64,000 bases of DNA. It comes from Methanospirillum stamsii. Lineage in GTDB: Archaea; Halobacteriota; Methanomicrobia; Methanomicrobiales; Methanospirillaceae. Below are positions 9,391-20,010 of the stretch, in pieces (position 1 is the first letter of the stretch; each line of letters begins with the position of its first letter). Location of the stretch: the NCBI RefSeq assembly GCF_003173335.1, contig NZ_QGMZ01000019.1, positions 1 through 64,000 of the forward strand. Reading direction: 5' to 3'. The translations under genes and the position numbers were made by a program. The notes under the pieces are model-generated. The model searched no databases. It had not been told where the DNA came from and saw only the letters and a list, made by a program, of their open reading frames with translations.

Positions 9391-9800
9391 AGCATATTTA
9401 AATACCTCCACAGAAGGCCGCTATTCACCGATCTCCTAATCAACCACCTAATTACAAGGGTCCGATCTTTCGAGAATAGCGACCCCTTATTAAAACGACT
9501 ATAATCATTTATTCATTATTTAAAACCCATTTCTTACGTATTTTTATATGATACCAGACCTACAACCAGGATCAATATAAATATCAGATATTTACCCTAA
9601 AAAACCTCAAATAAGAGTTATTTTTTCCCCTTCTTCTTACAAACCCTCCCCAGGTAAGAAGGTTCAGATAGTACCCCCGGGGAGACAGAGAACCCATTTG
9701 TACCTGAACAGTCAACAGGTATATGCAAATCAGATAATGATCTTCAAATAATTACATTTGAGCCGATTTTTGAATGAATTACGTATAAATTAATTGAAAT
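9391..9800. other. Non-coding gap with three stem-loops before uvrA
   Basis: No coding frame is evident. CGCTATTC (9419-9426) pairs with GAATAGCG (9474-9481), with an inner GATC/GATC pair. CTTCTTAC (9633-9640) pairs with GTAAGAAG (9654-9661). GTTCAG...GTAC (9662-9674) pairs with GTACCTGAAC (9700-9709), enclosing a CCCCGGGG palindrome at 9675-9682. The region could be a long uvrA leader or a separate small RNA; the sequence alone does not decide. No clear ribosome-binding site precedes uvrA. Confidence 0.4.
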
Positions 9801-12650
9801 ATGAAAGATATCACCATCAAAGGTGCCAGGGAACATAACCTGAAAAATATCACCGTAACAATCCCACGAGATCAATTTGTGGTTGTTACAGGTCTTTCCG
9901 GATCAGGCAAATCAACCCTGGCATTTGACACACTCTATGCGGAGGGGCAACGCAGGTACGTTGAGTCCCTCTCCTCATATGCACGGCAGTTCCTTGGTCT
10001 GATGAATAAACCGGACGTGGATTCCATCGAAGGTCTTTCACCGGCTATTTCAATCGAACAAAAATCAACTTCAAAAAACCCCCGTTCAACTGTTGGAACG
10101 GTAACTGAGATTTATGATTACCTCCGTCTGCTCTATGCACGAATCGGGATTCCATACTGTCCGGAGCATAACCTTCCCATCATTGGCCAGTCACCGGAAC
10201 GAATAGCTGAGCGCATTGAAGAGGAATGTTCAGGCCAGGTGACCATCCTTGCACCACTTATCCGGAAGAAGAAGGGAACATATCAGCAGCTTTTCAAAGA
10301 TTTAAACAAGGAAGGATTTGCAAGGGTCAGAGTAAACGGGGAAATCCACCGGACTGAAGATGATATTGTACTTGAACGGTACAAGATGCATGACATCGAC
10401 CTGGTTATTGACCGGCTTGACATTTCTGACCATTCACGGCTTGTTGAGGCATGTGAACAGGCTGTTGCCAGATCTGACGGATTACTGATCGTTACCTGCG
10501 AAGATGGAACAGAAAAATTGTTCTCCTCAAAGATGGCATGCCCGGAGTGTGGAATTACCTTTGAAGAACTCCAGCCCAGGATGTTCTCTTTCAACAGTCC
10601 TTTTGGTGCCTGTCCGGAATGTAAGGGCCTTGGATTCAGAATGGATTTTGAACCAGACCTTATTATTCCTGATAAGGAAAAATCCATCGCTGAAGGAGCA
10701 ATCGCCACCTATCGAAATTTTCTGGATGGATACCGATCACAGTTTGTCGGAGCGGTTGCAGATCATTTTGGATTTTCTGTTAATACTCCCATTAAGGATC
10801 TTACAGAAAAGCAGTATAATGCCCTGATGTATGGATCAACTGAAAAAATAGCCTTCCATATGAGTTACAAGCAGGGAGAAGGGGAATGGTCTCACCGTGG
10901 CACCTGGGAAGGACTGCTCCCCCAGGCTGAACGACTTTATAGCCAAACAAACTCTGAATACCGGAAACGTGAACTGGAAAAGTTCATGAGGATCTCTCCG
11001 TGCGGGGCATGTAAAGGGAAAAGGCTCAAGGAAAAGATTCTGGCAGTACGGGTTGCAGATAAATCCATTATCGACCTGACTGATCTTTCTATCTCTGCCA
11101 GTATCGCATTTTTCAACAACTTACATCTCTCAGAAAAGGAGATGGAGATTGCCAGGCAGGTTCTCAAGGAGGTACTGGCTCGCCTTACCTTCCTGGAACG
11201 GGTAGGCCTTGGATACCTGACCCTCTCACGCAGTGCCGGAACACTTTCCGGTGGGGAAGCGCAACGAATTCGGCTGGCAACCCAGATTGGATCCAACCTC
11301 ATGGGAGTGCTCTATGTACTGGATGAGCCATCCATCGGTCTTCATCAGCGGGATAATAACCGGCTCATTGATACGCTTCGCCAGCTCCGGGATCTTGGAA
11401 ATACCCTCATCGTGGTTGAACATGATGAGGATACCATACGGGCAGCGGACCATGTTATCGACATGGGACCAGGAGCCGGTCTTAACGGTGGAGAGATAAT
11501 CGCCGAAGGAACTCCAATTGAGATAGAACAAAATGAAAAGTCTCTAACCGGTGCCTACCTCTCCGGAAGGATGAAGATAGATATTCCCAAAACCAGACGG
11601 ACAAGTGACCGGTTCATATCCATCTCCGGGTGCTCGGAAAACAATCTGAAAAATATCACGGCAAAAATTCCCATGGGAACCCTGACACTTATCACCGGGG
11701 TTTCAGGTTCTGGAAAGTCAACCCTCATCTATGATACCCTGTATCCGGCATTGCAGAAGACGGTTTACCATTCTCGTGTCGAAGCCGGGAAACATACTGC
11801 AGTTTCCAGCGATGATCCAATTGACAAAGTCATTGTTATTGACCAGTCACCAATCGGGAGGACGCCTCGATCCAACCCTGCCACGTACACCAAGCTCTTT
11901 GATGAGGTAAGGCAGATCTTCGCCGAGACCAAAGAAGCAAAGATACGGGGATACAAGACAGGGCGGTTTTCCTTCAATGTAAAAGGCGGCCGGTGTGAAG
12001 CCTGCCAGGGTGACGGCCTGATAAAAATCGAGATGAACTTCCTTCCGGATGTATACATCGAATGTGAGGAATGCAAGGGGAAACGGTACAACAAAGAGAC
12101 GCTTGAAGTCAAATACAAGGACAAATCAATCGCCGATGTTCTTGAGATGAGCGTTGATGAGGCAATAGAACTCTTTGATTCGATTCCCAAGATCCGTAAC
12201 AAATTACAGACTCTTGTTGATGTCGGTCTTGGTTACATAAAACTTGGTCAGAGTGCTACAACCCTCTCCGGCGGTGAGGCGCAGCGAATCAAACTTACCA
12301 GGGAGTTATCAAAGCGGGCAACCGGACAGACAGTATACCTCCTTGATGAGCCAACAACCGGCCTTCACTTTCATGATGTCAGAAAACTCATCCAGGTATT
12401 TACCGAACTGGTAGCAAAAGGCAACACCGTAATTGTCATTGAGCACAATCTCGATGTCATCAAATCTGCCGATTATATCCTTGACCTGGGTCCGGAAGGA
12501 GGAGACGCCGGAGGAGAGATTATCGCAACCGGAACACCTGAAGAGATTGCGGTAAACCCGGACAGTTATACCGGTTCGTTTCTGTCAAAAATGCTGGGAG
12601 ATATCCCCCCGAAAGCAGCTAAATCGAAACGGAAAAAAATTAGTGCCTGA
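9801..12650 (+). CDS. uvrA: Excinuclease ABC subunit A (UvrA)
   Basis: This is the damage-recognition ATPase of nucleotide excision repair, 949 residues and full length for the bacterial family. It contains two ABC ATPase modules. Walker A motifs are GLSGSGKST (Lys37) and GVSGSGKST (Lys639), each with an LSGGEAQRI signature. Zinc-binding CxxC pairs appear in the signature-domain insertions (CPECG...CPECKG in the first half, CEACQG...CEECKG in the second). It heads a uvrA-uvrC-uvrB cluster. This bacterial-type system in a methanogen is usually explained by ancient transfer from bacteria. Confidence 0.97.
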   Translation: MKDITIKGAREHNLKNITVTIPRDQFVVVTGLSGSGKSTLAFDTLYAEGQRRYVESLSSYARQFLGLMNKPDVDSIEGLSPAISIEQKSTSKNPRSTVGTVTEIYDYLRLLYARIGIPYCPEHNLPIIGQSPERIAERIEEECSGQVTILAPLIRKKKGTYQQLFKDLNKEGFARVRVNGEIHRTEDDIVLERYKMHDIDLVIDRLDISDHSRLVEACEQAVARSDGLLIVTCEDGTEKLFSSKMACPECGITFEELQPRMFSFNSPFGACPECKGLGFRMDFEPDLIIPDKEKSIAEGAIATYRNFLDGYRSQFVGAVADHFGFSVNTPIKDLTEKQYNALMYGSTEKIAFHMSYKQGEGEWSHRGTWEGLLPQAERLYSQTNSEYRKRELEKFMRISPCGACKGKRLKEKILAVRVADKSIIDLTDLSISASIAFFNNLHLSEKEMEIARQVLKEVLARLTFLERVGLGYLTLSRSAGTLSGGEAQRIRLATQIGSNLMGVLYVLDEPSIGLHQRDNNRLIDTLRQLRDLGNTLIVVEHDEDTIRAADHVIDMGPGAGLNGGEIIAEGTPIEIEQNEKSLTGAYLSGRMKIDIPKTRRTSDRFISISGCSENNLKNITAKIPMGTLTLITGVSGSGKSTLIYDTLYPALQKTVYHSRVEAGKHTAVSSDDPIDKVIVIDQSPIGRTPRSNPATYTKLFDEVRQIFAETKEAKIRGYKTGRFSFNVKGGRCEACQGDGLIKIEMNFLPDVYIECEECKGKRYNKETLEVKYKDKSIADVLEMSVDEAIELFDSIPKIRNKLQTLVDVGLGYIKLGQSATTLSGGEAQRIKLTRELSKRATGQTVYLLDEPTTGLHFHDVRKLIQVFTELVAKGNTVIVIEHNLDVIKSADYILDLGPEGGDAGGEIIATGTPEEIAVNPDSYTGSFLSKMLGDIPPKAAKSKRKKISA

Positions 12651-12676
12651 ATGAATCCTATACACGTGATGATGCG

Positions 12677-14236
12677 GTGACAATAGATCTTTCAACTATT
12701 CCCGAGGAACCAGGCTGCTACCAGTTCAAAGACGAATCCGGAAACATCCTCTACGTCGGGAAAGCAAAAAATCTCAAAAAAAGAGTATCAAGTTATTTCC
12801 AGAAGAAAAGTATCGCACCCCGGACTGATATTCTGGTCTCCCTGATCCGGGATATTGATACTATTGTCACTTCTTCAGAAGTCGAAGCACTCATCCTGGA
12901 AAATAACCTAATCAAAAAATATCAGCCAAAATATAACATCGATCTAAAAGATGCGAAAAGTTATGCATTCATTCAGTTAACCGATGAACCTTTTCCCCGG
13001 ATTGGAATAGCACGAGAGAGAAACGGGAAAATCAAGGGCACTTTGTATGGTCCTTTCGTTTCAGCTGCTGAAAGAGACCAGATTTTAAAATTTATCAAGC
13101 AGACATTTCATCTCCGGACATGTAAAAAGATAACGAAGCGGGCATGCCTCAGATCGCATCTTGGCACTTGTGCAGCTCCCTGTATCGGAAAAATATCTGA
13201 ACCCGAATATCAGTACCTGGTGAAAAGTGCAGATCTTTTGCTTCGGGGAAAAAACCAGGATCTAATTTCTTCCCTAAAAGAAGAGATGCAAAATTTTTCA
13301 GACTCTGAAGAGTTTGAAAAAGCACTGGTATTACGAAACAGGATACAGGCCATCGAGAATTTATCCGAACGACAATACGTCCAGCGGCAGAAGAAGGCTG
13401 ATGAGCATATTATCAACTACATCATCTCCGGAGACATGGTGTATCTCATCCTCTTTCATGTTGAACGGGGATCTCTTACAAGTAAAGAAGAATTTGTATT
13501 TCAAGAGACCGAAGATTTTCTTGATGAATTCATACTTCAGTACTATGCAACAAATAAGCCCCCCAATGAACTTATCCTTCCAATCCAGCCAGAACAGGGA
13601 ATCCAGGAATACCTGATGCATATCCGGGGGACTAATGTTACCATCACCGTCCCGAAACAGGGTGAAAAAAAGCACCTCATTGACTTAGCATATAAAAATC
13701 TCGAAGTGTCTTTTTTCACCGGAAAAATGCGGCTTTCTGAACTTGGTGAAGCATTACATATGGATAATCCGCCTGAAGTCATCGAATGTTTTGATATCTC
13801 ACACCTCAGGGGGACCGGAACGGTAGGTTCGATGGTCTCATTCCGGGATGGAAAGCCGGATAAGCGGAACTACAGAAGATACAAGATAAAAACTGCAGGC
13901 CCTTCTGATGATTATGCGGCGATTAGTGAGGTTGTAAAAAGAAGATATTCACGGCTTTTGAGTGAAAACCATCCGATGCCAGACCTTATTCTCATTGATG
14001 GAGGTCCTGGCCAGTTAAAATCCGCTAAAACGGTACTGGATGAACTTAATCTTTCAATTCCGGTTATATCATTGGCTAAACGCGAAGAAGAAATCTACGT
14101 TCCCGGTCGTCATCTCCCCCTGTCAGTTCAGAAAAAAAGTCCGGCATCACTCCTGGTCCAGGAGATTCGGGATGAAGCACACCGGTTTGCGATAACGTAC
14201 CAGAGAAAACTCAGACAAAAACAGATGAAAGAATGA
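12677..14236 (+). CDS. uvrC: Excinuclease ABC subunit C, lacking C-terminal HhH
   Basis: UvrC makes the two incisions flanking DNA damage. The 519-residue protein has an N-terminal GIY-YIG nuclease domain (GCY...YVG, about 13-90), a UVR helical hairpin (about 200-235) that contacts UvrB, and an RNase H-like nuclease with FDIS, LIDGG and RDEAHRF motifs. It ends about 18 residues after RDEAHRF, so the tandem helix-hairpin-helix domain at the end of typical bacterial UvrC (about 600 residues) is absent. The start is GTG at 12677, because upstream in-frame ATGs run into a stop. The 3' end overlaps uvrB by 4 bp (ATGA). Confidence 0.95.
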   Translation: MTIDLSTIPEEPGCYQFKDESGNILYVGKAKNLKKRVSSYFQKKSIAPRTDILVSLIRDIDTIVTSSEVEALILENNLIKKYQPKYNIDLKDAKSYAFIQLTDEPFPRIGIARERNGKIKGTLYGPFVSAAERDQILKFIKQTFHLRTCKKITKRACLRSHLGTCAAPCIGKISEPEYQYLVKSADLLLRGKNQDLISSLKEEMQNFSDSEEFEKALVLRNRIQAIENLSERQYVQRQKKADEHIINYIISGDMVYLILFHVERGSLTSKEEFVFQETEDFLDEFILQYYATNKPPNELILPIQPEQGIQEYLMHIRGTNVTITVPKQGEKKHLIDLAYKNLEVSFFTGKMRLSELGEALHMDNPPEVIECFDISHLRGTGTVGSMVSFRDGKPDKRNYRRYKIKTAGPSDDYAAISEVVKRRYSRLLSENHPMPDLILIDGGPGQLKSAKTVLDELNLSIPVISLAKREEEIYVPGRHLPLSVQKKSPASLLVQEIRDEAHRFAITYQRKLRQKQMKE

Positions 14237-16188
14237 ATCAGTTTAAACTGGTTTCTGATTTTAAACCCACCGGATCCCAGCCGGATGCAATAACTGAACT
14301 GGTCAGGGGATGCAGGGAAGGTAACTCATTTCAGACACTTCTTGGCGTTACCGGGTCTGGTAAAACATTCACTATGGCGAATGTAATCGAGGAGTTACAA
14401 CTCCCAACCCTTGTCATTGCACATAATAAGACCCTGGCAGCCCAGCTCTATAACGAATTCAGGGATTTTTTCCCGGAGAACCGGGTTGAATATTTTGTTT
14501 CGTACTATGATTATTACCAGCCTGAATCGTATATCGCTAAAAAAGATCAGTACATCGAGAAAGATGCACAGATAAACCCGAAAATAGAGATGATGCGGCT
14601 CTCTGCTACGGCATCACTTTTAAACCGGACCGACGTTATCGTCATTGCTTCAGTTTCCTGTATCTATGGTCTTGGAAATCCGAATACTTACAAACGAATG
14701 GGTTTTGACCTTGGAGTCGGACAGAAGATTGGAAGAAGAGAGATAATAAGCCGTCTTGTCGATAACCTGTATGAGCGGAACGACATTGAGATAATTCCAG
14801 GAAGGTTCCGGGTGAAAGGAGACATCATCGACCTGGTCCCGAGTTATTATAATAACATCATCCGGATTGAGCTCTTCGGCGATGAGATAGAACGAATCAC
14901 AGAAATTAACCGGATAACCGGAAACCCGGTTGAGCGGCTCAGACATATCTACGTCTATCCGGCCAGTCATTATGTCATTGACGAGGCCCAGAAAGAAGAG
15001 GCACTTTTCGGGATTGAAAAAGAACTGGAAGAGCGACTTCCAAACCTTGGTATGCTGGAGTCTCATCGTCTTCGTCAGCGGACGATGTACGACATCGAAA
15101 TGATCCGGGAGACCGGTTCCTGCAAAGGTATTGAAAATTATTCCCGATTTTTTGACGGGAGAAAGCCGGGCGAAAAACCATATTGCCTGCTTGATTATTT
15201 TCCGGAACAATTCTTGATATTCATTGATGAAAGTCACCAGACACTTCCCCAGGTCCGGGCGATGTTTAATGGTGACCGGTCAAGAAAAACCCCTCTTATT
15301 GAGTACGGATTTCGTCTTCCATCGGCATTTGACAACCGGCCACTCAGGTTTTTTGAGTTTGAACAATACCTGAAAAACGTCGTCTGTGTTTCAGCAACTC
15401 CTGGCGATTATGAACTTGAACATTCAAACCAGGTTGTCGAACAGATTATCAGACCCACCGGTCTTGTAGACCCGGTAGTTGAAGTCCGGCCAATCCAGGG
15501 ACAGATGGAAGATATCAAAAGAGAGATCAAAAAGACCATCGACCGGAAGGATAGGATCCTGCTTACAACCCTGACGAAAAGGCTTGCCGAAGAACTGACT
15601 GAGTACCTGCTGTCATCCGGCATAAAGACAAAATATCTTCATTCTGACATCGACACCCTTGACCGGACGGAGATAATTCGGGAACTTCGGATAGGAGAAT
15701 TTGATGTCCTGGTAGGAATTAACCTCCTCCGGGAAGGACTTGATATTCCGGAAGTAGGATTCATCGGAATCCTGGATGCAGACAAAGAGGGATTTTTACG
15801 GGATGCACGAAGTTTAATTCAGATAATCGGTCGGGCTGCACGAAACTCCGAGGCTTTCGTGGTTCTTTATGCCGATACTACAACCGGTTCAATGCAAAGA
15901 GCACTGGATGAAACCAGTCGGAGAAGGGCACTCCAGATAGAATATAACACCATACATGGTATCACACCCAAAACCATTCAAAAACCAGTCAGGGAACAGG
16001 AAATTGATACCGGAAAGAAAGAAAAAGTTCCAAAGAAGGCACTTCCAAACCTCATCATCAATCTTGAATCTCAAATGAAATCTGCCGCACAACGACTTGA
16101 TTTCGAAGAAGCAATAAAACTCCGGGATCAAATCGCAGATCTTCGAAAAGAAATGGAAAAGGGAGAAAAAAAGGTTACAGGACAGTAA
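14233..16188 (+). CDS. uvrB: Excinuclease ABC subunit B (UvrB)
   Basis: This is the helicase-like damage-verification subunit of nucleotide excision repair, 651 residues. It has the Walker A motif GVTGSGKT (Lys44), a Tyr-rich beta-hairpin segment (YFVSYYDYYQPE), the helicase motif II residues DESH (332-335), and helicase motifs V-VI near GLDIPE and QIIGRAAR. The C-terminal UVR motif (about 605-640) partners the one in UvrC. Translation is coupled to uvrC by a 4 bp overlap. The 3' end overlaps the convergent surface-protein gene by 14 bp. Confidence 0.97.
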   Translation: MNQFKLVSDFKPTGSQPDAITELVRGCREGNSFQTLLGVTGSGKTFTMANVIEELQLPTLVIAHNKTLAAQLYNEFRDFFPENRVEYFVSYYDYYQPESYIAKKDQYIEKDAQINPKIEMMRLSATASLLNRTDVIVIASVSCIYGLGNPNTYKRMGFDLGVGQKIGRREIISRLVDNLYERNDIEIIPGRFRVKGDIIDLVPSYYNNIIRIELFGDEIERITEINRITGNPVERLRHIYVYPASHYVIDEAQKEEALFGIEKELEERLPNLGMLESHRLRQRTMYDIEMIRETGSCKGIENYSRFFDGRKPGEKPYCLLDYFPEQFLIFIDESHQTLPQVRAMFNGDRSRKTPLIEYGFRLPSAFDNRPLRFFEFEQYLKNVVCVSATPGDYELEHSNQVVEQIIRPTGLVDPVVEVRPIQGQMEDIKREIKKTIDRKDRILLTTLTKRLAEELTEYLLSSGIKTKYLHSDIDTLDRTEIIRELRIGEFDVLVGINLLREGLDIPEVGFIGILDADKEGFLRDARSLIQIIGRAARNSEAFVVLYADTTTGSMQRALDETSRRRALQIEYNTIHGITPKTIQKPVREQEIDTGKKEKVPKKALPNLIINLESQMKSAAQRLDFEEAIKLRDQIADLRKEMEKGEKKVTGQ

Positions 16189-19100
16189 CAAGTCCTTCTT
16201 TTATTTTTACTGAACTTCCTTCGTCACTGAAGACACTTAAGGAGACTGTGAAGTTACCGGATGCTCCATAGATGTGTTCCGGATTCTGGTCATATGACTT
16301 CACGGTATCACCAAAGTCCCAGAGCCAGGAGGTCGGGAATCCTGTCGAAAGATCCTCGAACTTCACGGTGAGCGGAGACTTTCCTGAAACCGGATGTGCA
16401 ATAAAGTCTGCTTCAGGCTTTTGCAGGATGGTGATGGTCTCATATGCATAATCCTTTGCAATGAATGGTTTTTCAACCTGGTGTGTTACCTGATATACCC
16501 CCGGAGCGGTGTAATTATGAGTTGCATTCTTCGATATTGCTCCATCAGGACCATCACCAAATACCCAGCCATATGATACGCCATCTGTGTTCAGGGATTT
16601 ATCAATAAATTTGATCTGAACATCAGCCCCAAGAATTCCTCCGTTCTTGTCAACGGTAAACTCTGCAATCGGGTTTTTCGTAACTTCGATATAGTTAACT
16701 TTTGTCTTGTTGACACCATCGAGAGCTGCAGCATTATATGCAGTAAGGGTCACGGTGTAATTTCCAACTTCTGAATAGAGATGTACCGGTTCACGGGTGG
16801 TTGTAATCTCGCCGTCACCAAAGTCCCAAAGCCAGTCAGTTGGATTATTCCGGGTAAAGTCCTTGAACGTTACCGGATACTTTGGCGGAACACGGATCCG
16901 GTCAGCTCCAAAATCAGGTTCCGGAGGGATAACAAAGACTGCTTCAATGGTATGGTCACCGGTGATATTGGTAAAGCAGTACTGGTCATACACGCCAACT
17001 GATGAGTTATCCACAATTACATCATATATGGCATTTCCGGCATCCGGAGTTATGTTGAAGCACTGAGTACTTCCACAATTTACCTCAACAATACCATCTG
17101 TTCCGGCAGGCTCAATTGTTCCTCCTTCACTCTGATTGACGAGAATTTCATACTTCTTTATCTGGAAATCGGCATTGATGGTGTGATCAGCATCAACATC
17201 TTCAAAGGTGTAAGACGTAATTGCTCCCTGGCTTACTCCATCTACCTGGACATCCTGGATATTATAGCATCCGTTCGAGGTAATAGTGAAGGTGACATCA
17301 TCACCCATTGGCACAACCTGCGGTGTTGACGGACTGATAGTTCCACCTACTCCGGCCGAAGGGGTGATAGTATAAGCATACTGGGTGAACTCAGCACTAA
17401 TGGCATGATTACTGGTTACATTGTTGAAGCAGTATTCATAGGGGCTGGTCTGGTTCCCCAGATCTTCTTCATCAACAATTACAGATGATATGTAATAATT
17501 CGCATTTGCGGTAATATTGAAGCACTGGCTATCGCCAAAGGTGACATTCACTGAGCCGTTTGGCTCTATCTTTCCGCCCTCACCAGCAACCGCCGTGATA
17601 GTCAGGACGTCAGACTGAAAATGTGCAATGATGTCATGATCCTCAGTAACGGTGATATTATACGGGTTTACTGCTCCCTTCGATATTCCATTATCAGTCA
17701 GATCTGAAAACTGATACCCGGTAAAACCAGTTACTTTAAAGGAGAGATTCTCTCCGTAACAAGAGGTATAGTTATCATAAGCAGGCTGAATCATACCCTT
17801 GGTTGCATCATCAACCCTTGAATTAATGGTGAAATTCAAAGGTGCAAAGATTGCAGTTACGGAAGTATTAGTGGTAAGACCGGAGATTGGCCCCCAATAA
17901 TAATGATCTGATTCACTCTGTAATACACTGACTTCTTCTCTTGATTCATCAAATTTCACAAAATGGTATCCAGGATCGGCAACTGCTTCATGTTGATGAG
18001 TGGTTCCATTATAGGGTATCTTATATGGAACTGCATCCTCCGTTCCATCTAGCATTCTTCCCCCTGGACCTGCTAATGGAGTTATCCAGACATAGTTCGG
18101 AGAGAACAGACAATTTAAGGTGTGATTCTCCTGGATATTATAAATGGTGTATGTCGGAGCCCAACCTACAGGAACCTGGTTATCATACAACTGTTTGACT
18201 GAGTAATCAGGATCCGCAGAGAAATTATAGCCATAACTGTCGGAACCAAAATCATACATGGTAAGACCAGGATAATTGACAGAACCTCCCTTTCCTGCAG
18301 TCGCATTTACAAAGAGCTTCCTCTTCGTCGATGTAAGAGAGAGTGTTGCATTTTCAAGTGCTGTTGAATGCTGGTATACGACACTACTCATGTTTTTGTA
18401 AATATCATAGGGCATGGGTGCCTGACCTTCACGTGTTACCGTGAAATTGTCAATAACCCAGGCAGGCTGTTCTCCGGAGAGGGTAAACGGAGTAGTGTTT
18501 CCAGCCTTTACTGCAACGGGTCCTGCAGGACTTATCGTGCTGTGTTGGTCACTGATGGTTGTGATATAGTAGGTCATCAGTTCCAACTGAATAATATCTC
18601 CCCATTTGGAAGGTCGTCCTTCGAATAAGGTAGTATCTACACGAACCGTCTTCTTTGCATAAAGAGGTAATTGATCAAATGTTACATCAACGATGTTCTG
18701 TGAAGGAAGCGGAATCCAGCATGGTGTAGTATTTTCGAATACTTCTCCATCCACACTGACAGAAGCACCTCCTTCATCATCAATGTTGGTTTCAAAGTAC
18801 ACCTGAACATATTCCTGAATCGGATCCAATGCTTCCAGTATGGTTTTATCATTCCCTGGTGTAACATTGAATTCGCCTCCGGTATCATCATATCCATCAA
18901 GGAAATACCAATAACCATAATCTCCTTCATGAAGTTCCATCTCGAACGGTGTAGTTCCAACAAATCCCATCACAAATTTCCATGGCGGAACGGTTTCTGC
19001 CCCTACCATACTCTGGATGTGAGCTGATGCTTCATCTACGGAGTCATTTGTTGATTCCAGGTAAGCAGCAATCTCATTTTTAAGACCACTCTGCATGGCA

Positions 19101-19741
19101 GAGAAGTTACCACCATACACAAGCACCCGTGCTTGGTTAGGATCGCTCTTAAAAGTGACCATTGCGGAATCCGGAATTGGATCAAGTGTCTCATAGATTT
19201 CCCTGACATCACCGGCAGTTACCGTGGTACTGCCTTCACATGGATTATAACCATCCTTGGTAATAGTATAGTTATAAGTTCCAATTGGGAGTGATTCCAA
19301 AGAGACCGGAGTTTCTCCATAAATCACACTGGTGACATTCGGAATAACCCGCTGAAGAACAAGTTTTGCACCGGGAGGATTGGAATCCAGATGAATTGCT
19401 CCATATTGTGGGTTCATCTCTGTCATAGTGACATTATAAACCTTGTATGATTCAGGAGTAACAGCAAAAGATTCGTTCCACCATGTGATATACCCGTATT
19501 TTTTCAGGTATATGCTGTAGGTACCCGGATCAACAAAAAATTCACGCGGAGTTACTCCGGCAGTATCTTCTACTGTCAGATTATCCGGATCAACCGATTT
19601 ATTTGTAAGATAGATGTCAGCTCCACCTGGAGTGGAGTCAACATAAATAACTCCTTTCGATGGAGCGGCCATAGATCCGGTCACCAAAAGCAGTAATATA
19701 CATGCTACTGCTATGAACGGAATTAGCTGAAGCTTTCCCAT
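16175..19741 (-). CDS. Secreted PEGA / InlB-like repeat / PKD surface protein
   Basis: A 1188-residue exported protein of unknown ligand. A signal peptide is evident (hydrophobic 6-25, cleavage near the Ala-Ala at 25-26). PEGA-like modules follow at about 30-108, 114-190 and 195-305 (the third holding an insertion) and perhaps 310-390. About seven divergent InlB-type beta-repeats cover 395-936, several carrying a GGxIxP core and paired cysteines near xCFNIT and xYCFxN. Three PKD domains end the protein (942-1021, 1024-1107, 1110-1188), with WDFGD cores in the first and third. Many NxT/S sites suit glycosylation. No C-terminal anchor or sorting tail is seen. A second giant PKD gene lies upstream on the same strand. 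Confidence 0.8.
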   Translation of the reverse strand: MGKLQLIPFIAVACILLLLVTGSMAAPSKGVIYVDSTPGGADIYLTNKSVDPDNLTVEDTAGVTPREFFVDPGTYSIYLKKYGYITWWNESFAVTPESYKVYNVTMTEMNPQYGAIHLDSNPPGAKLVLQRVIPNVTSVIYGETPVSLESLPIGTYNYTITKDGYNPCEGSTTVTAGDVREIYETLDPIPDSAMVTFKSDPNQARVLVYGGNFSAMQSGLKNEIAAYLESTNDSVDEASAHIQSMVGAETVPPWKFVMGFVGTTPFEMELHEGDYGYWYFLDGYDDTGGEFNVTPGNDKTILEALDPIQEYVQVYFETNIDDEGGASVSVDGEVFENTTPCWIPLPSQNIVDVTFDQLPLYAKKTVRVDTTLFEGRPSKWGDIIQLELMTYYITTISDQHSTISPAGPVAVKAGNTTPFTLSGEQPAWVIDNFTVTREGQAPMPYDIYKNMSSVVYQHSTALENATLSLTSTKRKLFVNATAGKGGSVNYPGLTMYDFGSDSYGYNFSADPDYSVKQLYDNQVPVGWAPTYTIYNIQENHTLNCLFSPNYVWITPLAGPGGRMLDGTEDAVPYKIPYNGTTHQHEAVADPGYHFVKFDESREEVSVLQSESDHYYWGPISGLTTNTSVTAIFAPLNFTINSRVDDATKGMIQPAYDNYTSCYGENLSFKVTGFTGYQFSDLTDNGISKGAVNPYNITVTEDHDIIAHFQSDVLTITAVAGEGGKIEPNGSVNVTFGDSQCFNITANANYYISSVIVDEEDLGNQTSPYEYCFNNVTSNHAISAEFTQYAYTITPSAGVGGTISPSTPQVVPMGDDVTFTITSNGCYNIQDVQVDGVSQGAITSYTFEDVDADHTINADFQIKKYEILVNQSEGGTIEPAGTDGIVEVNCGSTQCFNITPDAGNAIYDVIVDNSSVGVYDQYCFTNITGDHTIEAVFVIPPEPDFGADRIRVPPKYPVTFKDFTRNNPTDWLWDFGDGEITTTREPVHLYSEVGNYTVTLTAYNAAALDGVNKTKVNYIEVTKNPIAEFTVDKNGGILGADVQIKFIDKSLNTDGVSYGWVFGDGPDGAISKNATHNYTAPGVYQVTHQVEKPFIAKDYAYETITILQKPEADFIAHPVSGKSPLTVKFEDLSTGFPTSWLWDFGDTVKSYDQNPEHIYGASGNFTVSLSVFSDEGSSVKIKEGLVTVL

Positions 19742-19958
19742 AATTTTTCGTCCCCTTCCCTTCCATACGAGAATGCCCTGTTTTTCCGATATGCATTCCC
19801 CTTACTGGTGCAACTCGCGACAGGAATTAATCAGGGTTATATTGTTCATCATATATATAGGTATGGAAATACGTTCTATATACACCCGGTTTTTTATTCG
19901 CATCGGGATTTAAAATCAGTTTTACGATCAGGTAGAGATTATTCGAACGAAGAAAAAA

Positions 19959-19988
19959 TTTAGAAAATTTTTACATTAATTTTCTAAA
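19959..19988 (-). terminator. AT-rich hairpin terminator of the PKD gene
   Basis: TTTAGAAAATT (19959-19969) and AATTTTCTAAA (19978-19988) form a perfect 11 bp inverted repeat with an 8-base loop. Read on the minus strand it is followed by a T6 run, 22 bp beyond the stop of the multi-PKD gene. This would separate the two surface-protein transcripts. Confidence 0.55.
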
Positions 19989-20010
19989 AAATAGAATTTT
20001 TTTGTTTTTC

